A DNA stretch of 64,000 bases from Falsiroseomonas sp051859025 (GCF_051859025.1 NZ_JBHYGL010000003.1:103040-167039), one strand, 5' to 3'; shown: positions 43,306 through 51,963, counted from the first letter of the stretch. A program made the numbers and translations. Notes: generated by a model from the sequence alone, not told the origin.

Positions 43306-44330
43306 GCCGCGAGCCTCCCGGTCGTGGTCGGCGCGCTCGGCGAGAATTTCTCGTAGTGGAAATTGGCTGGCGTCACGCCCTGCGCGGCAAGCCAGGCGCG
43401 GACCGCATCCACCATCGGCGGCGGGCCGCAGAGATAGACATCCACCTCGCCGCCATGCAGGTGGAGAGGCTGCACATGCGCCGTGACGTAGCCCTTGCGC
43501 GGGTGCGCGCTGTCCTCGGCCGCGACGCAGGTGGAGAAGGTGAAGCCGGGGATGCGGGCCGCGAAGGCTTCAAGATCCGCCACGCCCACCAGGTCCAGGT
43601 CGTTGGTCACGCCATAGACGAGGTGTACCGGCTGCGATGTCCCCGCCGCGGCCAGCTTCCCGAGCATGGACAGGAACGGCGCGAGGCCGGTGCCGCCGGC
43701 CAGGAACAGCAGCGGCCGCTTCACGTCGCGCAGGTAGAAGCTGCCGGCAGGGCCGGTGAACTCCATCGACGTGCCTGGCTCCGCGCCCTCGCGCAGCCAG
43801 GTGCTCATCCGGCCGCGCGGGATGTCGCGCACCAGGAAGGACAGCGTCGCATCGCCCGGCGCCGAGCTGAAGGAGTAGGAGCGCCGCTCGTCGGTGCCCG
43901 GCACGCGCAGGTTGACGTACTGGCCGGGCAGGAAGGTGAGGCCCGCCGGTGCGTCGAGCGTGAAGGCGATGCTGGTCTCCGAAAGCCGTTCCACGCCGCG
44001 CAGCACCGTCGCGAAGCTCTGCCCCGCCGTCTTGCAGACCGCCGAGGATGCCAGGATCGCCAGCACCAGGTCGCTCTCGGGGCGCATCTGGCAGGCGAGC
44101 GCGAGGCCCGACGCGGCCTCCTCCTCGGTCAGTGCATCCTCGATATAGCTGCCGCCATCGTAGCGGCCGGATTCCACGCGGCATTTGCAGGTGCCGCAGG
44201 CGCCGTCGCGGCAGTCGAGCGGGATGTTGATGCCGAGGCGGTAGGAGGCGTCGGCGACCGTCTCGCCGGCACGCGCCTCGATGAAGCGTGTGACGCCGTC
44301 CTCGAAGTTGAGCGCGATGCTGTGGGTCAT
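43302..44330 (-). CDS. benC: Benzoate 1,2-dioxygenase electron-transfer component (reductase)
   Basis: The 342-aa protein has an N-terminal plant-type [2Fe-2S] domain with C40, C45, C48 (CRDGACGTC) and a fourth Cys in LALACQ, an FAD domain with RRSYSFSSAP and an NAD domain with GGTGLAPFLSML and CGPPPMVDAV. It carries electrons from NADH to BenAB. Gene order and the 15-bp gap after benB support the assignment. Confidence 0.94.
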   Translation of the reverse strand: MTHSIALNFEDGVTRFIEARAGETVADASYRLGINIPLDCRDGACGTCKCRVESGRYDGGSYIEDALTEEEAASGLALACQMRPESDLVLAILASSAVCKTAGQSFATVLRGVERLSETSIAFTLDAPAGLTFLPGQYVNLRVPGTDERRSYSFSSAPGDATLSFLVRDIPRGRMSTWLREGAEPGTSMEFTGPAGSFYLRDVKRPLLFLAGGTGLAPFLSMLGKLAAAGTSQPVHLVYGVTNDLDLVGVADLEAFAARIPGFTFSTCVAAEDSAHPRKGYVTAHVQPLHLHGGEVDVYLCGPPPMVDAVRAWLAAQGVTPANFHYEKFSPSAPTTTGRLAA

Positions 44331-44345
44331 GACCGTTCGCCCCGC

Positions 44346-44867
44346 TCAGATGTGGTAGATGTCGACGACGTGGTGGATGTAGTCGTTCTTCAGGACGACC
44401 TTCTTCGTGCGGATCAGCGGCCGCTCGCCCGTCGTGTCGATGGTGTAGAAGGACGTGCCGAAATAGGTGTCGGTCGTCTTGTAGCGGAAGCTGAAGGTCA
44501 CCCAGTTGAAGCGCAGCTTCGTCAACCCGCCCGCCTGCTCCAGGATCTCGACATTGCTGATGTTGTGGGAGGTGCGCGGCTCCGGCAGGCTTGTCGCGCT
44601 GCTGCGCTCGGTCCTGATGCGGAAGACACGATCCTCGAGCCCGCCCTTGTGGCCGTACCAGATCAGCGAAATCTCGGTCTGCGGGTCCGTGGTCAGCCTG
44701 TCGTCATCGTCCCAGGCCGGCATCCAGAATTCGGCGTCCGGCGCGTAATGCGCGAGCCAGGAATCCCAGTCCTTGTCGTCGAGGGCGCGTGCTTCCCGAT
44801 ACAGGAACTGCGTCGCGTCCTGGACGGTGAAGGCGTTGCGGGCGGGAACATCGATCGCGATGGACAT
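44346..44867 (-). CDS. benB: Benzoate 1,2-dioxygenase small (beta) subunit
   Basis: The 173-aa protein starts at ATG 44867 with GAGGAGGAACGCC upstream. It contains FLYREARALDDKDWDSWLAH, YAPDAEFWMPAW and EISLIWYGHKGGLEDRVFRI, typical of the ring-hydroxylating dioxygenase beta family (NTF2-like fold, structural role in the alpha3beta3 hexamer). It lies 11 bp after benA. Confidence 0.94.
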   Translation of the reverse strand: MSIAIDVPARNAFTVQDATQFLYREARALDDKDWDSWLAHYAPDAEFWMPAWDDDDRLTTDPQTEISLIWYGHKGGLEDRVFRIRTERSSATSLPEPRTSHNISNVEILEQAGGLTKLRFNWVTFSFRYKTTDTYFGTSFYTIDTTGERPLIRTKKVVLKNDYIHHVVDIYHI

Positions 44868-44878
44868 GGCGTTCCTCC

Positions 44879-46231
44879 TCAGCCCTGGGTCTTGCAAGGC
44901 TCAGCGGACAGCGCGCGCTGCATCGCCTCCTGCCAGTATTTGTGCTGCACGACGAAGAGCCCCTCGTCCTCGGTCTTGGCACCACTCATGATCGGCTTGA
45001 GGCCGATGGCCTCCGCGGCCGCATCGGGGCCGGGGATCCAGTGCTGCGCGCCGCGTGTCATGTCGTTCCAGCGCGCGGCACGTGCGCCCATGGACATCTG
45101 GCAGGCCCGGAATTCCTCGAGGTCGTCCGGCGTCGCCATGCCGGATGCGTTGAAGAAATCCTCGTACTGGCGGATGCGGTGCGTGCGGGCGTCCGGCGCC
45201 TCGCCCTTCGGCGCGATGCAGTAGATCGTGACTTCCGTCTTATCGACCGAGATCGGGCGATAGGTGCGGATCTGCGAGGAGAACTGATCCATGAGGTAGA
45301 CGTTCGGGTAGAGGCAGAGGTTGCGGCTGCGGCCCACCATCCAGTCCGCGCGCGCCTGGCCGAACTGCGCGGCCAGTTCCTCCCGCCGTTCCCAGTTCGG
45401 CCGATCCTCGGGGTTCGCCCAGTTGGTCCAGAGCAGCAGGTGGCCGTGCTCGAAGGAGTAGAAGCCGCCGCCGCCCTTCGCCCAGCCGCCGGCACTCATC
45501 GCGCGTGTGGTGTCTGCTTGCGCGGCTTCCTTGCGACGGCTGGTGGTGGCCGCGTAGTTCCAATGCACGGCGCTGACGTGGTAGCCGTCCGCGCCGTTCT
45601 CGGTCTGGAGTTTCCAGTTGCCGTCATAGATATAGGTGGAGGCGCCGCGCAGTACCTCGAGCCCATCCGGGGACTGATCGACGATGAGGTCGATGATCTT
45701 CGTCGCTTCGCCGAGGTGCTCGGCCAGCGGCTTCACATCCGCATTCAGGCTGCCGAAGAGGAACCCACGATAGCTCTCGAACCGCGCGACCTTGGTCAGG
45801 TCGTGGCTACCGTTCTTGTTGAAGCTCTCGGGATACCCGGCATCGTTGGGATCCTTCACCTTCAGCAGCTTGCCGCTGTTGTTGAAGGTCCAGCCGTGGA
45901 AGGGGCAGGTGTAGGTCGCCTTGTTCCCACGCTTGTGGCGACAGAGCATCGCTCCGCGGTGGCTGCAGGCGTTGACGAAGGCGTTCAGCTCTCCCTGGCG
46001 GTTGCGCGCGATGAAGATGGGCTGGCGGCCCATCGTGGTGGTGAAGTAGTCGTTGTTGGCCGGGATCTGGCTCTCATGCGCCAGGTAGATCCAGTTGCCC
46101 TCGAAGATGTGCCGCATCTCGAGCTCGAACAGCTCGGGATCGGTGAAGATGTCGCGCGCCACGCGGAAGACGCCCTTGGCGGCATCGTCCTCAAGCGCGG
46201 TATTCACGGTGGTCTGCACAGAGTCGAGCAT
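44879..46231 (-). CDS. benA: Benzoate 1,2-dioxygenase large (alpha) subunit
   Basis: The 450-aa protein starts at ATG 46231 after AGGAAG. The Rieske motif is C89-x-H91 (ACSHRGAMLC) and C109-xx-H112 (TCPFHGWTF). The catalytic iron site has ENGADGYHVSAVHWNY (two His) with a later Asp in the C-terminal domain. It dihydroxylates benzoate at C1-C2 with O2. The frame could open back to 46354 but that would overlap the bfd-like gene. Confidence 0.94.
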   Translation of the reverse strand: MLDSVQTTVNTALEDDAAKGVFRVARDIFTDPELFELEMRHIFEGNWIYLAHESQIPANNDYFTTTMGRQPIFIARNRQGELNAFVNACSHRGAMLCRHKRGNKATYTCPFHGWTFNNSGKLLKVKDPNDAGYPESFNKNGSHDLTKVARFESYRGFLFGSLNADVKPLAEHLGEATKIIDLIVDQSPDGLEVLRGASTYIYDGNWKLQTENGADGYHVSAVHWNYAATTSRRKEAAQADTTRAMSAGGWAKGGGGFYSFEHGHLLLWTNWANPEDRPNWERREELAAQFGQARADWMVGRSRNLCLYPNVYLMDQFSSQIRTYRPISVDKTEVTIYCIAPKGEAPDARTHRIRQYEDFFNASGMATPDDLEEFRACQMSMGARAARWNDMTRGAQHWIPGPDAAAEAIGLKPIMSGAKTEDEGLFVVQHKYWQEAMQRALSAEPCKTQG

Positions 46232-46241
46232 GGACGGCTTC

Positions 46242-46439
46242 CTATCGGTCTTGCTTGGTTGGGTGGCCGGGCGGCGTGGCGACGCTGGCCCGAAGCGCTT
46301 TGACGATGGACGTCGTGCAGCGGCCGCACTGGGCGCGGCAGCCGCAGCGGGCATGGACTTCGCGCGGCCGGCGGGCGCCCTGGTGGATCGCTTCGGCGAT
46401 CTGCGTGTCCGTCAGGGCGTTGCACAGGCAGAGGAACAT
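46242..46439 (-). CDS. Bfd-like [2Fe-2S] protein
   Basis: The 65-aa protein has cluster ligands C4 and C6 (FLCLCNALTD) and C38, C41 (QCGRC), with two extra Cys (C32, C34). This is the bacterioferritin-associated ferredoxin family, which accepts or donates electrons for iron release from bacterioferritin. It is the first gene of the ben-cat unit, 10 bp before benA, which is not the standard ben arrangement. It might help supply or repair the Fe and [2Fe-2S] centres of BenABC and CatA (inference). Confidence 0.85.
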   Translation of the reverse strand: MFLCLCNALTDTQIAEAIHQGARRPREVHARCGCRAQCGRCTTSIVKALRASVATPPGHPTKQDR

Positions 46440-46600
46440 GGTGCCGCCCTCAACCCTGGCCCGTAGGGCGGGGCGGGGTCGGCCTTTGCTCCTGGCGCGC
46501 TACCTGGGACATTGTGTTTCCTCCGTCCCGGCCAAATGCCTTCTTTCCGTAACGCTTTTCCAAGACTAAAAAGGTCGGAACAATACCTGGGAGGTATCGC
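46440..46600. promoter_or_regulatory. Divergent ben operon/regulator promoter region
   Basis: This 161-bp gap separates the minus-strand ben-cat unit from the plus-strand LysR gene. It is A/T-richer than its surroundings around 46535-46585 and carries the ATAC-N7-GTAT box at its right end. I cannot fix the -35/-10 pair of either promoter with confidence. Confidence 0.55.
46583..46597. promoter_or_regulatory. BenM/CatM-type binding site (ATAC-N7-GTAT)
   Basis: ATACCTGGGAGGTAT is a palindrome with 6-bp arms and 3 central bases and matches the LysR T-N11-A rule. The ATAC-N7-GTAT form is the consensus described for BenM and CatM in Acinetobacter. It ends three bases before the regulator's GTG start, and its GGGAGG also serves as that gene's ribosome site, so binding would directly block regulator expression. 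Confidence 0.75.
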
Positions 46601-47509
46601 GTGGACTCGCGCCAGCTCCGCTACTTCGTGGCTGTGGCGCGGGAGCGGAACTTCACCCGCGCCGCCGAGAAGCTGCACATCGCCCAGCCGCCGTTGAGCC
46701 GGGCGATCCAGCAACTCGAGGACGAGTTCGGCGTGGCCCTGCTCGACCGTGCTAGCAGGCCCCTCGCGCTCACCGATGCGGGGCGGCTTCTGTTCGAGCA
46801 GGCTGTGCAGGTGCTTGATCGCATGGATGAGATGAAGGCCATGGTCGCGCGGTTGCGCGACGCGGAGCTGACGCGCCTGGGCATCGGCTTCGTCGCGTCG
46901 ACGCTCTACGGTTACCTGCCGGACGTTATCCGGCGATACCGTGCTGCGCGTCCGGAGGTCGAACTCACCCTGCTGGAGATGACAACGATCGAGCAGGTCG
47001 CGGCGCTGAAGGAGGGCCGCATCGACGTCAGCTTCGGACGGATCACCTTCAATGACGCGGCGGTCGAGCGCACCGTCCTGCGCAACGAGAAGCTCTGCGT
47101 GGCCTTGCCGCTGACGCACCGCCTGTCGTCACGTACGGGGCTGCTGAAACTGGAGGAACTCGCTGGCGACGCGTTGGTGGTCTACCCGAAGGCGCCGCGC
47201 CCGAGCTACGCGGACCAGGTGCTGGCGCTGTTCCGGGAACGCGATCTCAAGCCGAAGCACGTGCACGAGGTGCGCGAACTGCAGACGGCGCTCGGCCTGG
47301 TCGCGGCTGACACCGGCGTCTGCATCGTCCCCGCCTCGGTGGAGCGACTACGGCGCGACAACGTCGTGTATCGCCGCCTCGACGAGCCAGGCGCGGTCTC
47401 GCCGATCATCATGAGCACACGCAAGGGCGACCGCTCGCCGGAGATCGGCCTGATCCTCCGCATCGTGAAGGATATGTACAAGAAGGAGGGGATCACCTTC
47501 GGTGCGTGA
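46601..47509 (+). CDS. benM: LysR-family regulator, BenM/CatM type
   Basis: The 302-aa protein starts at GTG 46601. Residues 1-60 form the LysR HTH (MDSRQLRYFVAVARERNFTR, AEKLHIAQPPLSRAIQQLE). The effector domain has LGIGFVASTLYGYLPDVIRR and SFGRITFNDAAVERTVLRNE, which resembles CatM/BenM. These regulators respond to cis,cis-muconate (BenM also to benzoate) and activate ben/cat genes. Divergent location and the adjacent box make it the local regulator. Confidence 0.86.
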   Translation: MDSRQLRYFVAVARERNFTRAAEKLHIAQPPLSRAIQQLEDEFGVALLDRASRPLALTDAGRLLFEQAVQVLDRMDEMKAMVARLRDAELTRLGIGFVASTLYGYLPDVIRRYRAARPEVELTLLEMTTIEQVAALKEGRIDVSFGRITFNDAAVERTVLRNEKLCVALPLTHRLSSRTGLLKLEELAGDALVVYPKAPRPSYADQVLALFRERDLKPKHVHEVRELQTALGLVAADTGVCIVPASVERLRRDNVVYRRLDEPGAVSPIIMSTRKGDRSPEIGLILRIVKDMYKKEGITFGA

Positions 47510-47703
47510 TATTCGGCCCCCTGGACGACCGGCGGCCTGCTGTCATCGGTTCCCGGAAGTGGATAGTGTGCGAGCTGGCTCTGCAGGAACGCCGGCCCGC
47601 CAGAGAACGGTGGATTCCAGCTACCACCGCTTCTCCAGTCGGCGTCCCAACGTCACAACTGCGCTGCGTCGGTAACGCCGCGGAACCGCAGGTTTCGTGA
47701 AAC

Positions 47704-48541
47704 GGTTCTGTTGCAATGTTTTGATTGGCCTGCGGCTACGCCTTCACCGCGCTCGGTCAGGCGGCGCCGCCGAACAGCGCGGCGACGAAGCCGGCCTGAG
47801 CTTGCATGTTGCGGCCGCCGATCTGATGAGCCTGCCCCTTCCTGATCACCGCCATGGCCTCGTAGCCCGCCAGCGTTCGTCGCGCTGTGCGCATGCTCCC
47901 GAAGCCGAGCCCCGGTCGGATCAGCCGCTTCACGCTACGATGGTCCTGCTCGACAATGTTGTTCAGATATTTGCATTGTCGCGTTCGGGTGAAGCGCGAC
48001 AGCACGTCGTTCTCTTTCATGTCGGCCACGGCGCGCGGGTAGGCCGGGTTCTTGTCAACCGTGATGGTGCGGGGCGTGACCGTGTGCGGCTGCCCCAGCG
48101 CCTTGCGGAAGAACCGCTTGGCCGCGGTCGCGTCGCGATGCGCGGCAAGCAGGAAGTCAATCGTCTGCCCGCTGCTGTCGACGGCGCGATAGAGGTAGGT
48201 CCAGCGACCCTTCACACGAACGTAGGTCTCGTCGACCCGCCACGAGCCGTTGCGCCTGCACAGGTGCGGCCGCAGTCGCTTCTCAAGTTGCGGCGCGTAG
48301 GCCTGGATCCAACGAAAGATCGTGGTGTGGGAGATCTCGGCGCCACGGTCCTGCAGCATGAGTTCGAGGCCACGGTAGCTGATCGGGAACATCAGGTACC
48401 AGCGGACCGCCCACAGGATCACCTCAGCCGTGAACTGCCGGCCCTTGAAGGTCAGATCCGCCCAAAACTTCTCCAGCTGCCGTCTTGCCATGCCAAAGCT
48501 TCGCGCCGATTGGACCAAGCCGCAAAGGATGCAACAGAACC
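47704..48541 (-). mobile_element. IS6-family insertion sequence (IS26-like)
   Basis: The element is bounded by terminal inverted repeats GGTTCTGTTGCA (47704-47715) and TGCAACAGAACC (48530-48541), the standard IS6 ends, and is 838 bp long with one transposase gene. The 8-bp flanks are CGTGAAAC (left) and CGACGCGC (right); they do not match, so there is no target duplication. An adjacent deletion or cointegrate event followed insertion. The right end cuts an amidohydrolase gene. Confidence 0.9.
47757..48491 (-). CDS. IS6-family transposase
   Basis: The 244-aa transposase starts at ATG 48491 (MARRQLEKFWADLTFKGRQF). It has the IS6 HTH (EISHTTIFRWIQAYAPQLEK) and the DDE triad: Asp in RVDETYVRVKG, Asp in TVDKNPAYPRA and Glu in NIVEQDHRSVKR. 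It appears intact and may be active, transposing by a copy-in cointegrate route. Confidence 0.93.
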   Translation of the reverse strand: MARRQLEKFWADLTFKGRQFTAEVILWAVRWYLMFPISYRGLELMLQDRGAEISHTTIFRWIQAYAPQLEKRLRPHLCRRNGSWRVDETYVRVKGRWTYLYRAVDSSGQTIDFLLAAHRDATAAKRFFRKALGQPHTVTPRTITVDKNPAYPRAVADMKENDVLSRFTRTRQCKYLNNIVEQDHRSVKRLIRPGLGFGSMRTARRTLAGYEAMAVIRKGQAHQIGGRNMQAQAGFVAALFGGAA

Positions 48542-49239
48542 CGACGCGCTGCGTGGTGGTGCAACCCTCGACCTATGGCACCGACAATGCCTGCCTGCTG
48601 GATGCGCTGGGCCAGCTCGGCCGCATCGCCCGCGGCGTCGCCGTGGTCGACGGCCGCGTCCCCGATGCGGAGCTGCGGGCGATGGACGCGGCGGGTGTGC
48701 GCGGGCTGCGCTTCAACATGACCCGCATCGGCGGCGCCGGCGTCGAGGTCCTGGAAGCCCTGGCGAAGCGCGTGGCGCCGCTCGGCTGGCACCTGCAGCT
48801 GCACACAATGCCCGAAGGCCATGTGGCACTGGGCGACGCGCTGAAGCGGCTGCCGCTGCCGCTGGTGATCGACCATCTCGGGCGCCTCGGCGCCCCGGGC
48901 TGGCAGGACCACCCCGCCTGGGCGCTTCTGCGCGGCCTGGTCGATGCCGGCAACACCTGGGTCAAGCTGTCCGGCGCCTATCACGACACGCGCGTCGGCG
49001 CGCCGGCCTGTGCCGATACCGGCGCCGTGCTACGCGCCTGGCAGCAGGCGGCGCCGCAGCGCGTGGTCTGGGGCACGGACTGGCCGCATCCCGCCGCCAC
49101 CACGGGCGAGAAGCCATTGCCCGACGACGCGCAGCTGCTCGACCTGCTGGCGGACTGGGTGCCGTCGGAGACCGAGCGTCAGCTGCTGCTGGTCGACAAC
49201 CCTGCCTCCCTCTGCGGCTTCGCGGAGACCGACCGATGA
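48542..49239 (+). pseudogene. Amidohydrolase (LigI-like, PDC hydrolase type) truncated by IS6
   Basis: Right after the IS6 end the frame reads RCVVVQPSTYGTDNACLLDA, GVRGLRFNMTRIGGAGVEVL, LVIDHLGRLGAPGWQDHPAW, TWVKLSGAYHDTR and VVWGTDWPHPAATTGEKPLP to a TGA at 49239. This is the amidohydrolase-2 barrel of 2-pyrone-4,6-dicarboxylate hydrolase-like enzymes, with the DHLGR and GTDWPHP metal/catalytic regions retained. The N-terminal 60-80 residues with the first HxH metal ligands are gone. The stop overlaps the next gene by ATGA. Confidence 0.85.
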
Positions 49240-50228
49240 CCGCCAATCGGCTGCGGGTCTTCCTGACCTATACTGACGACGAGCTCGCCAACTACTACAG
49301 CGAGACCGGCCTGGCGGGGCTGCGGGAGCAAGCCGACATCGTCCGCAACCGCACGGGACGCGTGCTGGCCGGACGGGAACTGGCGGAGGCCGTATCGGGC
49401 TGCCCGGTGATCATCGCCCATCGATCCGCCCCCGGCACCGCCGACACCTTTGCCCATGCGCCCGACCTCGTCGCCTTCCTGCGCGGGGCGGTGGATATCA
49501 GCACTATCGACGTCGCCGCCGCCTCCGCCCATGGCGTGCTGGTGACCCGCGCCACCGCGGGGTTCAGCGATTCCGTGGCGGAGCTGGGGCTCGGTCTGAT
49601 GATCGACCTGGCGCGGGGGGTCTCGCGCTATCGCGATGTCTGGCGCGCCGGCCTTGCGCCGGTGCCGGTCAAGGGCATGCAGCTGCGCGGATCGACGGTG
49701 GGGATCGTCGGCTTCGGCCGCATCGCGCAGCGGCTGGCGGGCATTGCCCAGGGCGTCGGGATGCAGGTGCTGGCTTTCGATCCGCATAATCGGCCGGACG
49801 CGCCGGGTGTCACGGCGGCAAGCCTGACCGAGGTGCTGGCGGGCGCCGATTTCGTTGTCTGCCTCGCGGCCTCGACGCCGGAGACGCTGCAGATGTTCGA
49901 CGCTGCGGCCTTCGCGGCGATGCGACGTGGCGCCGGCTTCGTGAACCTGTCGCGTGGCGAGCTGGTGGACGAAGTAGCGCTGGAGGCCGGCCATCTGCGC
50001 GGCGCCGGGCTGGATGTCGGCATGGCGCCGGACCAGATGCCCTCGCCGCGGCTGATCGCGCGGCGGGATGTCGTGGCGACGCCGCATGTCGGCGGCCTGA
50101 CCGCGCAGGCCCGCGAGCATCAGATCCAGGATACCGTGCGCCAGGTCGCGGCCCTCGCCGCCGGCCGGATGCCAGAGAACGCGGTGAATGCCGCCGAAGC
50201 GACGCGCTGGCAGACACTACAGCGCTGA
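49236..50228 (+). CDS. D-isomer-specific 2-hydroxyacid dehydrogenase
   Basis: The 330-aa enzyme starts at ATG 49236 overlapping the amidohydrolase stop. It has a C-terminal NAD domain with STVGIVGFGRIAQRLAGIAQ, VLAFDPHNR, and catalytic Arg in FVNLSRGELVDE, but the expected Glu/His region reads GLDVGMAPDQMPSPRLIARR then DVVATPHVGGLT, where His is kept. It reduces or oxidises 2-oxo/2-hydroxy acids. It is followed by a Bug protein 30 bp downstream, so the original operon (amidohydrolase, dehydrogenase, Bug) handled a carboxylate or pyrone acid. Confidence 0.85.
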   Translation: MTANRLRVFLTYTDDELANYYSETGLAGLREQADIVRNRTGRVLAGRELAEAVSGCPVIIAHRSAPGTADTFAHAPDLVAFLRGAVDISTIDVAAASAHGVLVTRATAGFSDSVAELGLGLMIDLARGVSRYRDVWRAGLAPVPVKGMQLRGSTVGIVGFGRIAQRLAGIAQGVGMQVLAFDPHNRPDAPGVTAASLTEVLAGADFVVCLAASTPETLQMFDAAAFAAMRRGAGFVNLSRGELVDEVALEAGHLRGAGLDVGMAPDQMPSPRLIARRDVVATPHVGGLTAQAREHQIQDTVRQVAALAAGRMPENAVNAAEATRWQTLQR

Positions 50229-50258
50229 CATCAACGACTGAAACAGGGAGGAACGAAC

Positions 50259-51230
50259 ATGAGCAAGATTGCACGACGCCCATTGCTGGGACTGCTGGCC
50301 CTGGCACCTGCCGCGGCCGTGGCGCAGGAGGCGCGCTGGCCAAACCGGCCAATTCGCCTGATCGTCGCCTTTGCGCCCGGCGGCTTCACGGATATCGCGG
50401 GGCGGTTGATCGCCCAGGCGCTGTCGCAGGAGCTCGGCCAGCCCGTCGTGGTCGACAACCGCGCCGGCGCCGCCGGGCTGATCGGCACCGAAACCGCCGC
50501 CCAGGCCGCGCCCGACGGCAACACCCTGCTGCTCGGCACCATCAGCACCCATGCGATGAATGTCGGTCTCTACGCGACGCTGCCCTACGATCCGCTGCGC
50601 AGCTTCGTCGCCGTGGCAGGGGTCGCCAGCGGTCAGCTCGTGCTGGCCGTGCATCCCTCGGTCGCCGCGGAAAGCGTGCCGGCGCTGATCGCCATGGCCA
50701 AGGCCCAGCCGGGCAAGCTGACCTACGGGTCCGGCGGCAATGGCACGACCAGCCACCTGGCCGGCGAGCTGTTCAAGTCAATGGCCGGCATCGACCTGCT
50801 TCATGTCCCCTTTCGTAGCCCGGCGCCGGCGGCTTCCGCCCTGCTAGCGGGACAGGTGGACCTCATGTTCGACACCCTGCCGACCTCGCTGCCCAATATC
50901 CGGGCCGGCAAGCTCCGCGTGCTCGGCGTGACCTCGCCGACGCGCGTGGCAGAGCTGCCGGGCGTGCCGGCGGTGGCGGAGACGCTGCCGGGCTTCGATA
51001 CCGGTACCTGGGTCGGCCTCTTCGCGCCCGCCGGGACGCCACCTGCCATTGTCAGCCGCGTCGAGGCGGCGACCCGCAAAACCCTGGCCGCACCGGACAT
51101 GCAGAGCCGCCTGTCCGACCTCGGCATGCAGCCGATGACGGTGGGCGGCGACGACTTCGCTGCCTATGTGCGATCCGAAATCGAGAAATGGGTTGGCGTC
51201 GTAAGGCGCGCCAACATCCGGGCGGATTGA
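50259..51230 (+). CDS. Bug/TctC-family periplasmic solute-binding protein
   Basis: The 323-aa protein starts MSKIARRPLLGLLALAPAAA and has signal cleavage after VAQ. Motifs: RPIRLIVAFAPGGFTDIAGR, LGQPVVVDNRAGAAG, GSGGNGTTSHLAG, HVPFRSPAPAASALLAGQVD. It ends the operon begun by the truncated amidohydrolase. Because the catabolic gene upstream is broken, its present usefulness is uncertain. Confidence 0.9.
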   Translation: MSKIARRPLLGLLALAPAAAVAQEARWPNRPIRLIVAFAPGGFTDIAGRLIAQALSQELGQPVVVDNRAGAAGLIGTETAAQAAPDGNTLLLGTISTHAMNVGLYATLPYDPLRSFVAVAGVASGQLVLAVHPSVAAESVPALIAMAKAQPGKLTYGSGGNGTTSHLAGELFKSMAGIDLLHVPFRSPAPAASALLAGQVDLMFDTLPTSLPNIRAGKLRVLGVTSPTRVAELPGVPAVAETLPGFDTGTWVGLFAPAGTPPAIVSRVEAATRKTLAAPDMQSRLSDLGMQPMTVGGDDFAAYVRSEIEKWVGVVRRANIRAD

Positions 51231-51555
51231 GCGGCGGGCCACCTTCATTGGGATAGTTGTGGACAAGCACGCGAGCGAGACCCCTTTTAGCGTGGGGGCT
51301 ACCGCGAAAGGCATTGTTCCGCCGATATCCGCGAGTGGGACCCCCATGCCGACGCGGGGTCCCACAGCGTGCCAATCCACAGGAGGGTAAGCGTCTGATT
51401 CTCCTGGTTCAGACTTGGCCTGCCGCGATTGGGGCAAGCCCCTACTCACCCGCGGTAAGCGGGACTTATCGCGGGTTAGCCCTGCTGGACGGCCTCGCTA
51501 ATCAGGCCGGCAACCCGGAACATGTTCCGTTTATGTTCGTATTGCAGCATCGTGG
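51231..51555. other. Non-coding stretch, possibly degraded
   Basis: No gene is supported in these 325 bases. Several short GC-rich inverted sequences are visible (around 51270-51370) but none with a T-run characteristic of a terminator. Confidence 0.4.
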
Positions 51556-51963
51556 ATGGCCCCGATTCCCTTCGCCGCCAGCACCCTTGCCGAGGCCAGC
51601 GAGTGGTGGCTCGTCTTCCGGTGTCCGGTCTGCGAGCACGCGAAGTGGTGACCATGCCGGATGTTGGCCCGCGATCTCGGAGCCGATCGGACGGTCGGCG
51701 ACATCGTTGCCCGGCTGCTCTGTCACCGATGCCGAGCCCGCCCAGACCAAGTGGAACTCGTGGACCGCCCGCAGGCCGATGCACCGGGCTTCGTTAGTGG
51801 GGGCGGCGTACAGCGGGTGAGGAAGTGGCCATCCATCCTGCCTACGGGCACCGCTAGATCGAGCGCGAGGAGGACTACCGCGTGGTGCTGGTTTTCAGAC
51901 CGGTGCAGGTTGGAGCGCAGCACGGGCGGGCTCGCCTTACCTGACCCAATGCCTCTCCATTAA
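51556..51963 (+). pseudogene. Zinc-ribbon hypothetical protein gene with in-frame TGA
   Basis: The frame from ATG 51556 reads MAPIPFAASTLAEASEWWLV, then FRCPVCEHAKW, a TGA at 51649-51651, and continues PCRMLARDLGADRTVGDIVA, LLCHRCRARPDQVELVDRPQ. The CPVC and CHRC pairs form a probable zinc ribbon spanning the stop. Relatives that I recall have Trp-Pro-Cys-Arg without a stop. The real similarity ends near 51850; the tail to 51963 is unrelated. It is probably dead. Confidence 0.5.

Noticed and set aside
47697..50228. 843-codon continuous plus-strand frame across IS6 and two genes
   Set aside because: It joins antisense IS6 sequence to the hydroxyacid dehydrogenase by chance; the dehydrogenase has its own ATG at 49236 with a translational overlap.
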